A stretch of 64,000 nucleotides of DNA from Flavobacterium chilense (GTDB taxonomy: Bacteria; Bacteroidota; Bacteroidia; Flavobacteriales; Flavobacteriaceae), in contig NZ_LSYT01000005.1 in NCBI RefSeq assembly GCF_001602525.1, positions 186,001 to 250,000 on the forward strand. Reading direction: 5' to 3'. How positions within the stretch are numbered: position 1 is the first letter of the stretch; each line of letters opens with the position of its first letter. This document shows positions 44,430 to 53,308 of this stretch, in pieces. The notes beneath the pieces are model-generated. The model was not told the origin of the DNA. It saw nothing but the letters and a program-made list of their open reading frames with translations, and did not search any database. The position numbers and the translations under genes are program-made.

Positions 44430-45365
44430 ATGAAAAGAATACTTGTCTTTTTTATCTTTAGCCAAATTGCTTTTGCTCAAAAGACAAGTGTTAAAACATT
44501 TTTACATTTCTCCGGTAAAATAGATAAATATCCTATCGAAATGACTATTGAATTTTCGCAAGGAAAAGATTCTGTTTCTGGAGAATATTATTACTCAAAA
44601 AAAGGAAAAGGCATATCTATTTCCTTAAAAGGAATTCTAAATAGCAACGAAATAAGACTTACCGAAACTACTTATGTTCCGTCTAAAGAAGGAAACATTC
44701 CTAAAAAGACAGGCAGTTTTTCTCTAAAGCTTACTAGTAATTATGAATTAAACGGTATTTGGCAAAATGATAAAAAAGACAAACGATTTGATGCATCGCT
44801 TAGCTGTATCGAGAATTTAACAGCATTTAATCCTAAAAATTACAGCTACAAGCTAAACTCTTATAAAGGAAAAGCTGAAAACACCACTAATGAACCCGCC
44901 GATTATTACTTAATCGACCGACTGGATATTTACAATTCAAAAGAAAAAACACAAACGCTTTCCGGTTTCAAAAATGTCTTATACGGTAATAATGGCGAAG
45001 TTGAACTGGAAGACATTAATTTTGACGGGCTTTTAGATATCAAAATTCCGATTTATTTTCCTGAACGAACAAAATATGACGGCAGCTTTCTTTATTTTGT
45101 TTATGATAAAGCGAAAAATCAATTCATCAGAAACAGTAAACTTGAAAAATTAGAGTATTTGTCTTTTGATCAGAAAAACAAAGAATTTGTCCGATCTGAA
45201 GCCGACGGAAGCGGTAATGAGTCTGATCGGTATTATAAATGGTTAAACAATAATTTTTACCTTATCAGAGAAGTCAAATCCTTTGAGGATAGTAATAAAA
45301 CCTTTTATACTGAATATCAAATCAGGAACAATAAATCAGTAAAAATTAAAGAGTATCAAAAATAA
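44430..45365 (+). CDS. Secreted protein with XAC2610-like C-terminus
   Basis: 311 residues with a signal peptide (MKRILVFFIFSQIAFAQ). The N-terminal part (about 20-130) is beta-rich, with SGEYYYSKKGKGISI-like segments. The C-terminal part has EDINFDGLLDIKIPIY, a D-x-N-x-D-G-x-x-D acidic motif as in XAC2610-related and other calcium-binding repeats. It lies 9 bases after the DUF6048 gene, so probably the same operon. No precise function. Confidence 0.65.
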   Translation: MKRILVFFIFSQIAFAQKTSVKTFLHFSGKIDKYPIEMTIEFSQGKDSVSGEYYYSKKGKGISISLKGILNSNEIRLTETTYVPSKEGNIPKKTGSFSLKLTSNYELNGIWQNDKKDKRFDASLSCIENLTAFNPKNYSYKLNSYKGKAENTTNEPADYYLIDRLDIYNSKEKTQTLSGFKNVLYGNNGEVELEDINFDGLLDIKIPIYFPERTKYDGSFLYFVYDKAKNQFIRNSKLEKLEYLSFDQKNKEFVRSEADGSGNESDRYYKWLNNNFYLIREVKSFEDSNKTFYTEYQIRNNKSVKIKEYQK

Positions 45366-45366
45366 A

Positions 45367-45404
45367 AAAGCCATGATTTAAATTATAAATCATAGCTTTT
45401 TTTA
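45367..45404 (+). terminator. Terminator after the 43.1-45.4 kb operon
   Basis: AAAGCCATGATTTA (45367-45380) pairs with TAAATCATAGCTTT (45386-45399), one mismatch, followed by a T run. Convergent with the racemase gene. Confidence 0.75.
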
Positions 45405-45431
45405 TTTGTATTGTAATATTTATTTCTACGA

Positions 45432-46124
45432 TTAAGACAATTGAAACTCAACTACTGCATTTGAATGTATCAAAGCGGTATCAAAAACAGGAACAGCAAT
45501 GTCTCCCGGTTTTATAACTAAAGGAATTTCGGTACAACCTAAAATAATACCTTCTGCACCTTCTTCTATTAATTGATTTGCAATTTCCAGATAACGTTTC
45601 TTTGTAGCATCAGTGACAATGCCTTTTCCTAATTCTTCAAAAATAGTGGTATGAATAAAATCACGATCTTCATCATTTTTAGGAATAATCGCTTCGATTC
45701 CTTTCTCAACAAGTTTATCCTTAAAAAAATCAAGTTCCATTGTAAACTTAGTTCCCAACAGTCCTACTTTTTTCATTTCCTGTTTCTGAATTTCTACAGC
45801 AGTTACAGTTGCAATATGAATAATTGGTAAACCTATTGCCTTTTCAAGTCGGTCGGCAATAAAATGCATCGTGTTTGCACATAGAACAATCGCTTCTGCT
45901 CCACCCGATTTTAAAAACTGGCATCCTTTTAAAAGCATATTAAAAGTCGAATCCCAATCGTTGTTTTCATTATTCTTTTTTATATCAGCATAATTAAAAG
46001 AGTATAGCAGACATTCTGAGAAGTTAAGTCCACCCAGTTTTTCATTTATACCTTCATTTATAAGTTTGTAATAATCAGCCGTAGAAACCCAGCTAATACC
46101 TCCTATAAGTCCAATTATCCTCAT
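45432..46124 (-). CDS. Aspartate/glutamate racemase family protein
   Basis: 230 residues, the Asp/Glu/hydantoin racemase fold. N-terminal IGLIGGISWVSTADYYKLIN, first catalytic Cys in IVLCANTMH, second in GIILGCTEIPLVI. Family members of this YgeA-like type racemise aspartate or broad amino acids. MurI glutamate racemase is longer and has different motifs, so this is not the wall enzyme. Followed upstream by a 78-residue membrane gene with a 15-base gap. Confidence 0.85.
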   Translation of the reverse strand: MRIIGLIGGISWVSTADYYKLINEGINEKLGGLNFSECLLYSFNYADIKKNNENNDWDSTFNMLLKGCQFLKSGGAEAIVLCANTMHFIADRLEKAIGLPIIHIATVTAVEIQKQEMKKVGLLGTKFTMELDFFKDKLVEKGIEAIIPKNDEDRDFIHTTIFEELGKGIVTDATKKRYLEIANQLIEEGAEGIILGCTEIPLVIKPGDIAVPVFDTALIHSNAVVEFQLS

Positions 46125-46139
46125 ATAAGTTCGAATTAA

Positions 46140-46376
46140 TTATCCAATTTCTCTAATTCCTTTTATAAAAATCCATTTCATGAAAAGCTTTTCACCATCC
46201 TTGGTTTTCGCTGCCTGAAACTTAGGAGAGATTAAAGTCGCTACTATAAATGCCGTTACCGGAATCCATAACCCTGTTAATCCGGTATACACTGCCACTA
46301 AATATCTGCCTGCAATAAACAAGATTGCAAAACATCCTAATTGATATAAAAAAGCTCTTACTTGTAGTTTTGTCAT
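46140..46376 (-). CDS. Small two-helix membrane protein
   Basis: 78 residues with two helices (about 9-29 and 36-52) and a C-terminal basic segment ending KGIREIG. A family of unknown function; I recognise no domain. It is 15 bases upstream of the racemase and probably co-transcribed. A MITE-like repeat begins about 15 bases before its start codon and so must contain or displace its promoter. Confidence 0.65.
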   Translation of the reverse strand: MTKLQVRAFLYQLGCFAILFIAGRYLVAVYTGLTGLWIPVTAFIVATLISPKFQAAKTKDGEKLFMKWIFIKGIREIG

Positions 46377-46390
46377 TTTTTTTCTTTTTA

Positions 46391-46574
46391 AGTTTCAAAG
46401 CGGCAAAGGCTCAGAGGTACAAAGGCCATCACTTTACGCTTGTAAAACTATATTTCCTTGCTGCTTTTATTCTATTTGAAATTTTATTCTTTTTTATAAA
46501 CTCAACATTACAAAAACTCGCCGCAACAAAGTTTTAAAATCTCTGTCACTCTGAACCTTTGCCGCTTTGAACCT
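46391..46574. mobile_element. MITE-like element with long terminal inverted repeats
   Basis: The ends are about 34-bp imperfect inverted repeats. Left: AGTTTCAAAGCGGCAAAGG, then CTCAGAGGTACAAAGG. Right: CTCTGTCACTCTGAACC, then TTTGCCGCTTTGAACCT. The core of about 115 bp is AT-rich with no open frame. It lies between the 78-residue gene and the end of the THUMP methyltransferase. The terminal sequence is shared with the repeat at 38766-38855 and, degraded, at 32665-32722. It encodes no transposase. Confidence 0.65.
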
Positions 46575-46576
46575 AT

Positions 46577-47740
46577 CTACTCAGAAACCTGAAATTTCGT
46601 TCTCTTACTTCCTTCGTACATTTCGTATTTTACCAAACGTGCTTCAAGACTTCCGTTAAAAAGTTTGATTTTACGTGAAGGTTTTAATCCTACAAATTTC
46701 AATGCTTCAAGATTTGCAGTAATAAACCAGGCATTTGTACCCGGATAATTTTTCTTTAAAGTATCACCAATATTTTTGTAGAATTCTTCCATGTGAATAT
46801 CCAGACGTTCATCATACGGCGGATTAAAAACGATATGCAATTTCCCTTCGACTGCTTTTTCTGTATCAAAAAAGTTGTTTTCTTCGATCGTTACATAATC
46901 ATCCAGATTGGCATTTCTAATATTATCTTTGGCTTTGTTTACAGCACTTGGTGCTTTGTCAAAACCTTTTATGGTATAATGAAATTCTTTTGTTTTTTTC
47001 ATCAGACTGTTTACAATCTCATCAAACAAATCATTATCCCAGTCTTTCCATTTTTCAAAAGCAAATTCCTTACGATTAATATTTGCCGGAATATTACAGG
47101 CAATCATAGCGGCTTCTGCCAGGAAAGTCCCTGAACCACACATTGGATCCAGAAAATGACTTTGTCCTTCCCAACCTGATAACAGTAAAATTCCTGCTGC
47201 CAAAACTTCATTAATTGGTGCAATATTCGTAGCAGTTCTGTAACCACGCTGATGCAGTGAGTTTCCGGATGTATCTAAAGCAACCGAAACCTGATCTTTA
47301 TCGATATGAACATTAATTCTTAAATCAGGAAAAGCTTTATCTATGCTTGGTCGTTGTCCTGTTCTTTCTCTAAACTGATCGACAATAGCATCTTTACATT
47401 TTTGAGAAACAAATTCAGAATGATTAAAATAAGTCGAATGTACTGTTGCATCAATCACAAAAGTCTGATTAGCATTGAGCAGCTTAGACCAGTTTATTCC
47501 TGAGATTCCTTTGTATAATGCCTGTTCATTATTGGCTCTGAACGAATAAATAGGTTTTAAAACTTTAAGAGCAGTTCGCAACGATAAATTGGCTTTGTAC
47601 ATAAAACCTTTATCGCCTTTAAAACTTACCATTCTCACTCCTTTTTCGACATCCTGAGCTCCAAGAGTACGCAATTCTTTTTCTAATATTTCTTCAAAAC
47701 CAAAAAAACATTTGGCTATCATTCTAAAATTTTCTTCCAT
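46577..47740 (-). CDS. THUMP-domain RNA methyltransferase (RlmL-like)
   Basis: 387 residues. An N-terminal THUMP RNA-binding domain (about 45-155) precedes a SAM-dependent methyltransferase domain (about 165-375) with FLDPMCGSGTFLAEAAMIACN and the N6-adenine/N2-guanine motif IVFNPPYDERL. It corresponds to the RlmL half of E. coli RlmKL (N2-methylation of a 23S rRNA guanine) or a close relative. The RlmK half is absent, as usual outside gammaproteobacteria. Confidence 0.88.
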   Translation of the reverse strand: MEENFRMIAKCFFGFEEILEKELRTLGAQDVEKGVRMVSFKGDKGFMYKANLSLRTALKVLKPIYSFRANNEQALYKGISGINWSKLLNANQTFVIDATVHSTYFNHSEFVSQKCKDAIVDQFRERTGQRPSIDKAFPDLRINVHIDKDQVSVALDTSGNSLHQRGYRTATNIAPINEVLAAGILLLSGWEGQSHFLDPMCGSGTFLAEAAMIACNIPANINRKEFAFEKWKDWDNDLFDEIVNSLMKKTKEFHYTIKGFDKAPSAVNKAKDNIRNANLDDYVTIEENNFFDTEKAVEGKLHIVFNPPYDERLDIHMEEFYKNIGDTLKKNYPGTNAWFITANLEALKFVGLKPSRKIKLFNGSLEARLVKYEMYEGSKRTKFQVSE

Positions 47741-47837
47741 CTTTATTTTAAATTAAAAAACAATCTATTTTAAGATGCGTTGTTATACTTCTCTTCAGGT
47801 ATCGTCACGAAATAGTTATTTTTCGGCAAAAATACAC

Positions 47838-47845
47838 TAAATTTG
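47838..47845 (+). promoter_or_regulatory. -7 element of the following methyltransferase
   Basis: TAAATTTG, fitting TAnnTTTG, 30 bases before the ATG at 47876. No clear TTG at the -33 distance. Confidence 0.4.
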
Positions 47846-47875
47846 CGGGACTTTGAATTAATTGAAATAGAATAA

Positions 47876-48640
47876 ATGTCTGAAGCACCAAACTCATCAA
47901 CACCAAATCAGGAGCGTAATACCGAAAATTGGTTTACTTCATGGTTTGACACTCCTTATTATCACATTCTTTATAAAGACCGAAACTATCGCGAAGCTCA
48001 GATTTTTATGGATAATCTGACACATTATCTTAATCTGCCTGAAAAAGCAAAGGTTCTTGATTTAGCATGCGGAAAAGGACGCCATTCTATTTATTTAAAT
48101 CAATTGGGATTTAATGTTTTAGGTGCCGATTTATCAGAAAACAGTATTGCCGAAGCCAGTAAAAACAGTAACGATACCCTGCATTTTAAAGTGCACGATA
48201 TGCGTGAACCTTTCGAAGAAAAATTCGATGCTATTTTTAATTTGTTTACCAGTTTTGGTTATTTCGAAAACGACGACGATAATCTGACCACATTAAAAGC
48301 AATCAAAGAAAGCTTATCTGAATACGGATTTGCCGTGATTGACTTCATGAACGTAACGAATGTAATCGAAACTCTTGTTCCTGAAGAAGTAAAAACTGTC
48401 GACGGGATCGATTTTAAAATTAAGAGATATGTTCAGGACGGACATATTTTTAAAGAAATAGATTTTGAAGATCAGGGACATCAATATCATTTTACCGAAA
48501 AAGTAAAAGCTTTAACACTAAAAGACTTTGAAGAATTAATGGCAGAAGCCGGTATTTTTCTATTAGATATTTTTGGAGATTACAAACTCAAAAAATTTCA
48601 CAAAACCGAAAGCGAGAGATTAATCATGATTTTTAAGTAA
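47876..48640 (+). CDS. Class I SAM-dependent methyltransferase
   Basis: 254 residues. Motif I is VLDLACGKGRHSIYL, then GADLSENSI, the Methyltransf_25-type core at about 55-160. The substrate is unknown. WFTSWFDTPYYHILYKDRNYREA at about 23-45 is the typical beginning of a widespread bacterial family near ZIP and THUMP genes. It precedes the ZIP transporter by 92 bases of repetitive sequence. Confidence 0.82.
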   Translation: MSEAPNSSTPNQERNTENWFTSWFDTPYYHILYKDRNYREAQIFMDNLTHYLNLPEKAKVLDLACGKGRHSIYLNQLGFNVLGADLSENSIAEASKNSNDTLHFKVHDMREPFEEKFDAIFNLFTSFGYFENDDDNLTTLKAIKESLSEYGFAVIDFMNVTNVIETLVPEEVKTVDGIDFKIKRYVQDGHIFKEIDFEDQGHQYHFTEKVKALTLKDFEELMAEAGIFLLDIFGDYKLKKFHKTESERLIMIFK

Positions 48641-48649
48641 ATTGGTTAA

Positions 48650-48730
48650 TAGTTTAATTGTGTAACCGTTTCAATCGGTGAACAAAAAAAACAGTTAAAC
48701 GATTAAACGAATCAACGATTAAACAAATAC
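48650..48730. repeat. GATTAAAC-rich intergenic repeat
   Basis: Several near-copies of GTTAAACGATTAAACGA-type 7-8-bp units (GTTAAACGATTAAACG, AATCAACGATTAAAC) precede the ZIP gene. Together with GGTTAATAGTTTAA at the left they form a loose palindrome. It looks like a dispersed, low-complexity repeat rather than a gene. Confidence 0.5.
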
Positions 48731-48732
48731 AA

Positions 48733-49401
48733 ATGAACTATCTATTACCCCTATTTTCTGTACTTTTAGGTTATGCTGTAGCTTTGTTTTTTAAACCAAA
48801 AAGCAAAACCAATCTAAAATTATTACTCGCTTTTAGCGGTTCATTTTTGTTATCGTTAACCGTCATGCATTTGCTGCCGGAAGTTTACGAAACACACAAC
48901 CACCATATTGGTATTTTTATCATGGTCGGGATATTATTCCAGATCATACTTGAGTTCTTCTCCAAAGGAGCTGAACACGGACATGTTCACGGACATGCAC
49001 AAATGAGTCAGATTCCGTGGCTGCTTTTTATCAGTTTGTGTATTCATGCCTTTCTGGAAGGTTTTCCTGTAAGTCATCATCATGATTTAGCACTCGGAAT
49101 TGCTATTCATCACCTGCCAATTGCAGTAATTCTGACCACATTTTTTATCAATGCAAACCTGAATAAAAAAGCTATTTTTATTTTCATGCTTACCTTTGCG
49201 ATTATGACACCGCTTGGTACAATTGCATCTGAATATTTACCTTCGCTAAACGAATACTATACTGAAATCACTGCTGTTGTCATTGGTATTTTATTTCATA
49301 TTTCGTCTACTATTATCTTTGAAAGCAGCGAAGGACATAAATTTAATGTTGCCAAAGTTTCTATGATTATACTTGGGATTGTATTGGCATTCTTTTTATA
49401 A
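48733..49401 (+). CDS. ZIP family metal transporter
   Basis: 222 residues with about seven to eight helices. Metal-path motifs are HAFLEGFPVSHHHDLALGIAIHHLP-type segments (about 108-132): H-x3-E-G in one helix and H-H-x2-P in the next. A His-rich loop (EHGHVHGHA) before them may bind zinc. It probably imports Zn or Fe across the inner membrane. The Zur/Fur box of other organisms was not seen. Confidence 0.88.
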   Translation: MNYLLPLFSVLLGYAVALFFKPKSKTNLKLLLAFSGSFLLSLTVMHLLPEVYETHNHHIGIFIMVGILFQIILEFFSKGAEHGHVHGHAQMSQIPWLLFISLCIHAFLEGFPVSHHHDLALGIAIHHLPIAVILTTFFINANLNKKAIFIFMLTFAIMTPLGTIASEYLPSLNEYYTEITAVVIGILFHISSTIIFESSEGHKFNVAKVSMIILGIVLAFFL

Positions 49402-49403
49402 TC

Positions 49404-49518
49404 AGGGCGTGACCACATTTACAAAAGGCGCTGTTTAACAAACCGCTTATGCGCGCCTTTCGCAAATACGGTCGGGCTATCCGTACTACTTCGGTAGTTT
49501 ACTCCTATCCCTCACGCA
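49404..49518. repeat. GC-rich flavobacterial intergenic repeat
   Basis: The ends are short inverted repeats (GGGCGTGA at 49405-49412 and TCACGC at 49512-49517). Inside is a hairpin AAAGGCGC / GCGCCTTT (49424-49460) and the segment GGTCGGGCTATCCG followed by ACTACTTCGGTAGT. It is much richer in G+C than the surroundings and does not code. Similar GTCGGGCTATCCG elements are common between flavobacterial genes (from memory). It lies between the ZIP and receptor genes, converging from both sides. Confidence 0.65.
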
Positions 49519-49623
49519 AAAAACAAGAACTTTACTCATTCAAAAAAACTGTAAGGACACCTATTTTTATTACCCTTTTTCAAACCTCAATTATCCAATT
49601 GATTAGTTATCTAACTTAAAAAA

Positions 49624-52005
49624 TTACCTCGCTCTGTTTTTCTCCTCTTCATTTCCAAAACTACGCTGGTTAACATTGATTTTTTTATTTCCAAAATTAT
49701 AAACCACAGATAAACGTGCAAATCGGTTGCTTTCGTTTTGACTATAAACCTGCTTTACACCATTTACAATAGACACATCATCTTTTAAGTAAGATGTATT
49801 AAAAATATCGTTTATCAAAAAAGCAATCTGCATTGCTTTGCTCAACAAATCTTGTTTAAAACCAATATTTAAACCTGATGTATAACCTGTATTGTACAAA
49901 CCGCTTTTATAAGGCGTAGTATAATTAAAATCTATTTGGAGTTTGCTGGTTTTGCTCAATGAAAAAGTATTATTGGTCGAGAAATTTACTTCAGGACTAT
50001 TTGCCGGTATTGCATTAATATCTTTTGTAAACTTAATTTTTGATCCTAAAAAATACAACGAGTTTTCGCTCTGCCACCAGTCTGCAAAATTAGCCGAGTA
50101 TGTTTCTCCAATTCCATAATTAATACCATTAAAATAATTCTCTCTTGATACAACCTGTGTTTGTGTTTCCGGATTTGCAGTAAATATTACGCCATAACCA
50201 TCTGTAATTGCATTTAAAAAAACATTCGTTCTCAATACTTTTTTATACGAATGCGAAAACTCAAAATTGTCACTAAAAGAAGGTTTCAAAAACGGATTTC
50301 CCTCAGAATAACTATTACTGCTAATATATACACGAAACGGATTTAATAAGCTAAAACCTGGTCTGCGGATTCTTCTTCCATAATTTAAACTAAAACTATT
50401 GTTTTCGTTTTTCTGATAAGAAGCATAAAAGGTTGGAAATAATTTCAGATAATTGTTTACGGTTTCCTGGTTCATATTTTTCGAAAAACCATTTGTCTGC
50501 GTATTTTCCAATCGCAATCCTGCCTGAAGATTCCATTTCTCATTGATTTTTTTATCTGCACTAATATAAACTGCCTGATTATTTTCGATGTATTTAAATT
50601 GGTTGGTTTGGTTAACATCCAGTTCCGGAGTTCCGGTAATGGTATTAAAGAAAACAACATCGCTATTGCTTTTTGTAAAACTCACTTTGGCACCATAAGA
50701 TAAGTTTAGTTCCTGAAGCGGATGTTCCATATCAGCCTTAAAACTCAAATTATCAATAGCCTGATTTGAAGTATTTCGCCCTGATTGATTGACATCGATA
50801 AAAGTTCCGTCTGAAGCATAATTGTTTGCAATAAAATCCCTGCCGAATTTTGAATCATAATCAAAGTAATCTATATCAAATGATAATTTTCGGTTGAGCG
50901 AATCGAGTTTAGTAATCAAATGTAAATTATACGTCTGATTGCCTGATTTTCTGTCTAAAAAACTCTCATTGATTATATAGCGCTCTAATACGTTTTGAGT
51001 ATTGTAGGTATTAATTCTAATATCTGAGTCAAAATCCGGATTGCTTTTATCTTTTAAAAATTGAAAACCAATGGTCGTTTTTTCTGAAAAATCATAATCT
51101 AAAGCTATTTTTCCTGAAACGTTTTCTTCATTCAATTTTGTAATTATATCCATTTCCGTAGGTCCTTGAGTAAAATGCATATCCAGATTTTCAGTAATAT
51201 TTTTATACCCCGCTTTTCCATTAACACTGGCCGAAAACCTAAACTTGTCTTTACTGTAAAAGAAATTATTTCTTAAAGCATAAATTCCATATTTACTTTG
51301 ATCATAAGAAGCTGTGGTTGTATTTTTCCAGGAATTACGAGCGCCTCTTTTCATTACAATATTAATCAGTCCGCCAGTTCCGTCTGCCTCATATTTAGAG
51401 GAAGGATTACTTATTATCTCGATGTTTTTAATATCACTTGCCGAAATAGATTTCAGGAAATTATTCAGTTCCTCTCCGGTTAATTCGATCATTCTTCCAT
51501 CCATCATCACACGAGAAGCACCTTTTCCTAATATAGTAATAACATTATTTTGCACCACAACTCCAGGTGCAGTATTTATTGCACTAAAAGCATCTCCGGC
51601 AACATTTGTTATGTTGTTTTCAAGATTGTAAACCAAACGATCTGTTTTTTGTTCAATCGTATTTTTTCGGGACTGAATAACCACTTCTCCTAAACTTGTC
51701 GCGTTTTCCTTCAAGAGAATTAAACCTAAATTGGTATCTTTTTCGATCATAATCTCTTTCTCAAATTCAGAATATCCCATCGGACTAATTTTTACTTTAT
51801 AAAATCCTTTGCTCAGAATCACTTCGAAACTGCCATCTTCCTTTGTTGTCGTTCCGTTTATAATCTTTCCTTCCTGATTTGATATTACAACATCAGTCCA
51901 GGCTACTGATGTTTTTTCATCAGAAACTTTTCCATTTAACTTAAAGGTTTGTGCTAAACAAAAGAGAGGTAATAATAAAAAAATAAAAAGGTTAACTTTT
52001 TTCAT
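49624..52005 (-). CDS. TonB-dependent receptor-like outer-membrane beta-barrel protein
   Basis: Start at the ATG at 52005 (MKKVNLFIFLLLPLFCLAQ, a signal peptide), 793 residues; the longer frame is a fusion to untranslated sequence. Next come a carboxypeptidase-like regulatory (CarboxypepD_reg/CNA-B) domain (about 20-100), a plug-like segment (about 115-215, with GDAFSAINTAPGVVV) and a beta-barrel (about 220-793) of the outer_membrane_beta-barrel_protein 3 (OMP_b-brl_3) type. No SusD partner follows, so it is probably not a polysaccharide utilisation pair. Ligand unknown. Confidence 0.82.
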   Translation of the reverse strand: MKKVNLFIFLLLPLFCLAQTFKLNGKVSDEKTSVAWTDVVISNQEGKIINGTTTKEDGSFEVILSKGFYKVKISPMGYSEFEKEIMIEKDTNLGLILLKENATSLGEVVIQSRKNTIEQKTDRLVYNLENNITNVAGDAFSAINTAPGVVVQNNVITILGKGASRVMMDGRMIELTGEELNNFLKSISASDIKNIEIISNPSSKYEADGTGGLINIVMKRGARNSWKNTTTASYDQSKYGIYALRNNFFYSKDKFRFSASVNGKAGYKNITENLDMHFTQGPTEMDIITKLNEENVSGKIALDYDFSEKTTIGFQFLKDKSNPDFDSDIRINTYNTQNVLERYIINESFLDRKSGNQTYNLHLITKLDSLNRKLSFDIDYFDYDSKFGRDFIANNYASDGTFIDVNQSGRNTSNQAIDNLSFKADMEHPLQELNLSYGAKVSFTKSNSDVVFFNTITGTPELDVNQTNQFKYIENNQAVYISADKKINEKWNLQAGLRLENTQTNGFSKNMNQETVNNYLKLFPTFYASYQKNENNSFSLNYGRRIRRPGFSLLNPFRVYISSNSYSEGNPFLKPSFSDNFEFSHSYKKVLRTNVFLNAITDGYGVIFTANPETQTQVVSRENYFNGINYGIGETYSANFADWWQSENSLYFLGSKIKFTKDINAIPANSPEVNFSTNNTFSLSKTSKLQIDFNYTTPYKSGLYNTGYTSGLNIGFKQDLLSKAMQIAFLINDIFNTSYLKDDVSIVNGVKQVYSQNESNRFARLSVVYNFGNKKINVNQRSFGNEEEKNRAR

Positions 52006-52159
52006 GATTTCTAATTTTAAATTGGTTCGTTTAATTTGAAGCAAAATTGCCTTAGAAATTTTCGATACGCGACCGACAAAAAAAAGTCGAACCAATTTCT
52101 ATTGAAGAAATCAGTTCGACTTTATTAAACCAGAAGTACGACTTTTTACAAAACGTTAA

Positions 52160-53308
52160 TTATGAAGCGTTTCGATAAGCTGTAGGCGTTAAATTTGTAT
52201 ATTTTTTAAAAGAAGTATTAAATGAAGATTTTGAATTAAAACCTACTTCGTATAGAATTTCTAAAACAGTCAAATCGCTTTTTAAAGGATTTTTTAGAAT
52301 ACTCATTGCTTTTTGAATACGATATTCGTTTACAAAATCAAAAAAATGCTGATCCATATGATGATTAATCAAAATAGATAAATCCCGAACCGGAATATCA
52401 ATTTGATTGGAGAGTTCCTGAATCGTAAGCGACGGATCAAGAAAAGGTTCTTTCTCTTCCATATACTGTTTCAATGTCGAAATTTGATTCGTAATGATCT
52501 CGTTTTGAATACCTTTCATCTCAGTAACCTCTTCATTTTTTTTAGGAAGAATTTCTCTTGCCAATAACAATTTAGAATCGATACCTCTAAAAAGTTCAGG
52601 ATAATTTAAGGCTTTCAAAACAAACCAGCAGGTTACTGTTAAAACCAAAAATTGTAACAGGAAATTAGACCAAATCCATAAAAAATCAATATCAGCATAT
52701 CTCACAATATTCTTAATGATCGATAAGTAATACAAAACAAAGAGCACAATCGCTATTTGAAACAACCACTTAAAAATAGAAGTTCTGGGGTTAGTATAAT
52801 TTTCCTGATATATTTCTCTATATTTCTTTAAAGCCAAAAATACTCCTATACTATATAATACGGTTTGGAGACCTAATACAAAAAACAAAAAGGACATCTC
52901 CGGCGATTGATCACGGTGGGCGTAAAATAGTGTTTTTTCTACATCATTTAAAAGGTAAAGCCTTGATAAAAAAAATGCATTTGTGATTATAAACGGAATA
53001 ATATGCAACAGGTGTTTAAACTTTAAGCGAAAATCTGCAAAACAAACTGACAATACATACAAATAAAAAGCAGGCAATATCAGAGCACAAATAGTCCATC
53101 TGAAAAACTCCAGATTAAAATGATTTCTAATGAAGTTATCATCAATAAAAATTCCACTATTATCAATAGCAAAAAATATCAGATACAAAGCAAAGAGCCC
53201 ATTTGCTAATTTATTTTTTGTTTGCACAGTGAGCAGAAAGAAGGCCAGCAATAAGGAAACAAAAACTGATATCACGGCCATACCAGTTAAAAAGCTTATT
53301 ATATTCAT
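52160..53308 (-). CDS. Membrane-bound AraC family regulator
   Basis: 382 residues. Residues about 5-240 contain seven predicted membrane helices. A short linker and an AraC-type DNA-binding domain (about 280-380) follow, with VRDLSILINHHMDQHFFDFVNEYRIQKA and LEILYEVGFNSKSSFNTSFKKYTNLTPTAYR (positions about 304-333 and 350-380). Such proteins regulate while anchored in the membrane. It lies upstream of the receptor gene on the same strand with a 154-base gap, so it may respond to the ligand of that system or to the membrane state. Confidence 0.85.
   Translation of the reverse strand: MNIISFLTGMAVISVFVSLLLAFFLLTVQTKNKLANGLFALYLIFFAIDNSGIFIDDNFIRNHFNLEFFRWTICALILPAFYLYVLSVCFADFRLKFKHLLHIIPFIITNAFFLSRLYLLNDVEKTLFYAHRDQSPEMSFLFFVLGLQTVLYSIGVFLALKKYREIYQENYTNPRTSIFKWLFQIAIVLFVLYYLSIIKNIVRYADIDFLWIWSNFLLQFLVLTVTCWFVLKALNYPELFRGIDSKLLLAREILPKKNEEVTEMKGIQNEIITNQISTLKQYMEEKEPFLDPSLTIQELSNQIDIPVRDLSILINHHMDQHFFDFVNEYRIQKAMSILKNPLKSDLTVLEILYEVGFNSKSSFNTSFKKYTNLTPTAYRNAS

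Noticed and set aside
46793-47134. A 113-codon open frame on the + strand inside the THUMP methyltransferase gene
   Set aside because: It is antisense to a well-supported gene, has cysteine- and phenylalanine-rich composition typical of shadow frames, and no promoter or family match.
48650-48730. A CRISPR array suggested by repeated GATTAAAC units
   Set aside because: The units are 7-8 bp, adjacent without unique spacers of regular length, and no cas gene is near.
49402-49623. A tRNA or small structured RNA in the GC-rich intergenic island
   Set aside because: There is no cloverleaf, T-loop GTTCGA or CCA-end pattern; inverted ends and repeated flavobacterial motifs fit a dispersed repeat better.
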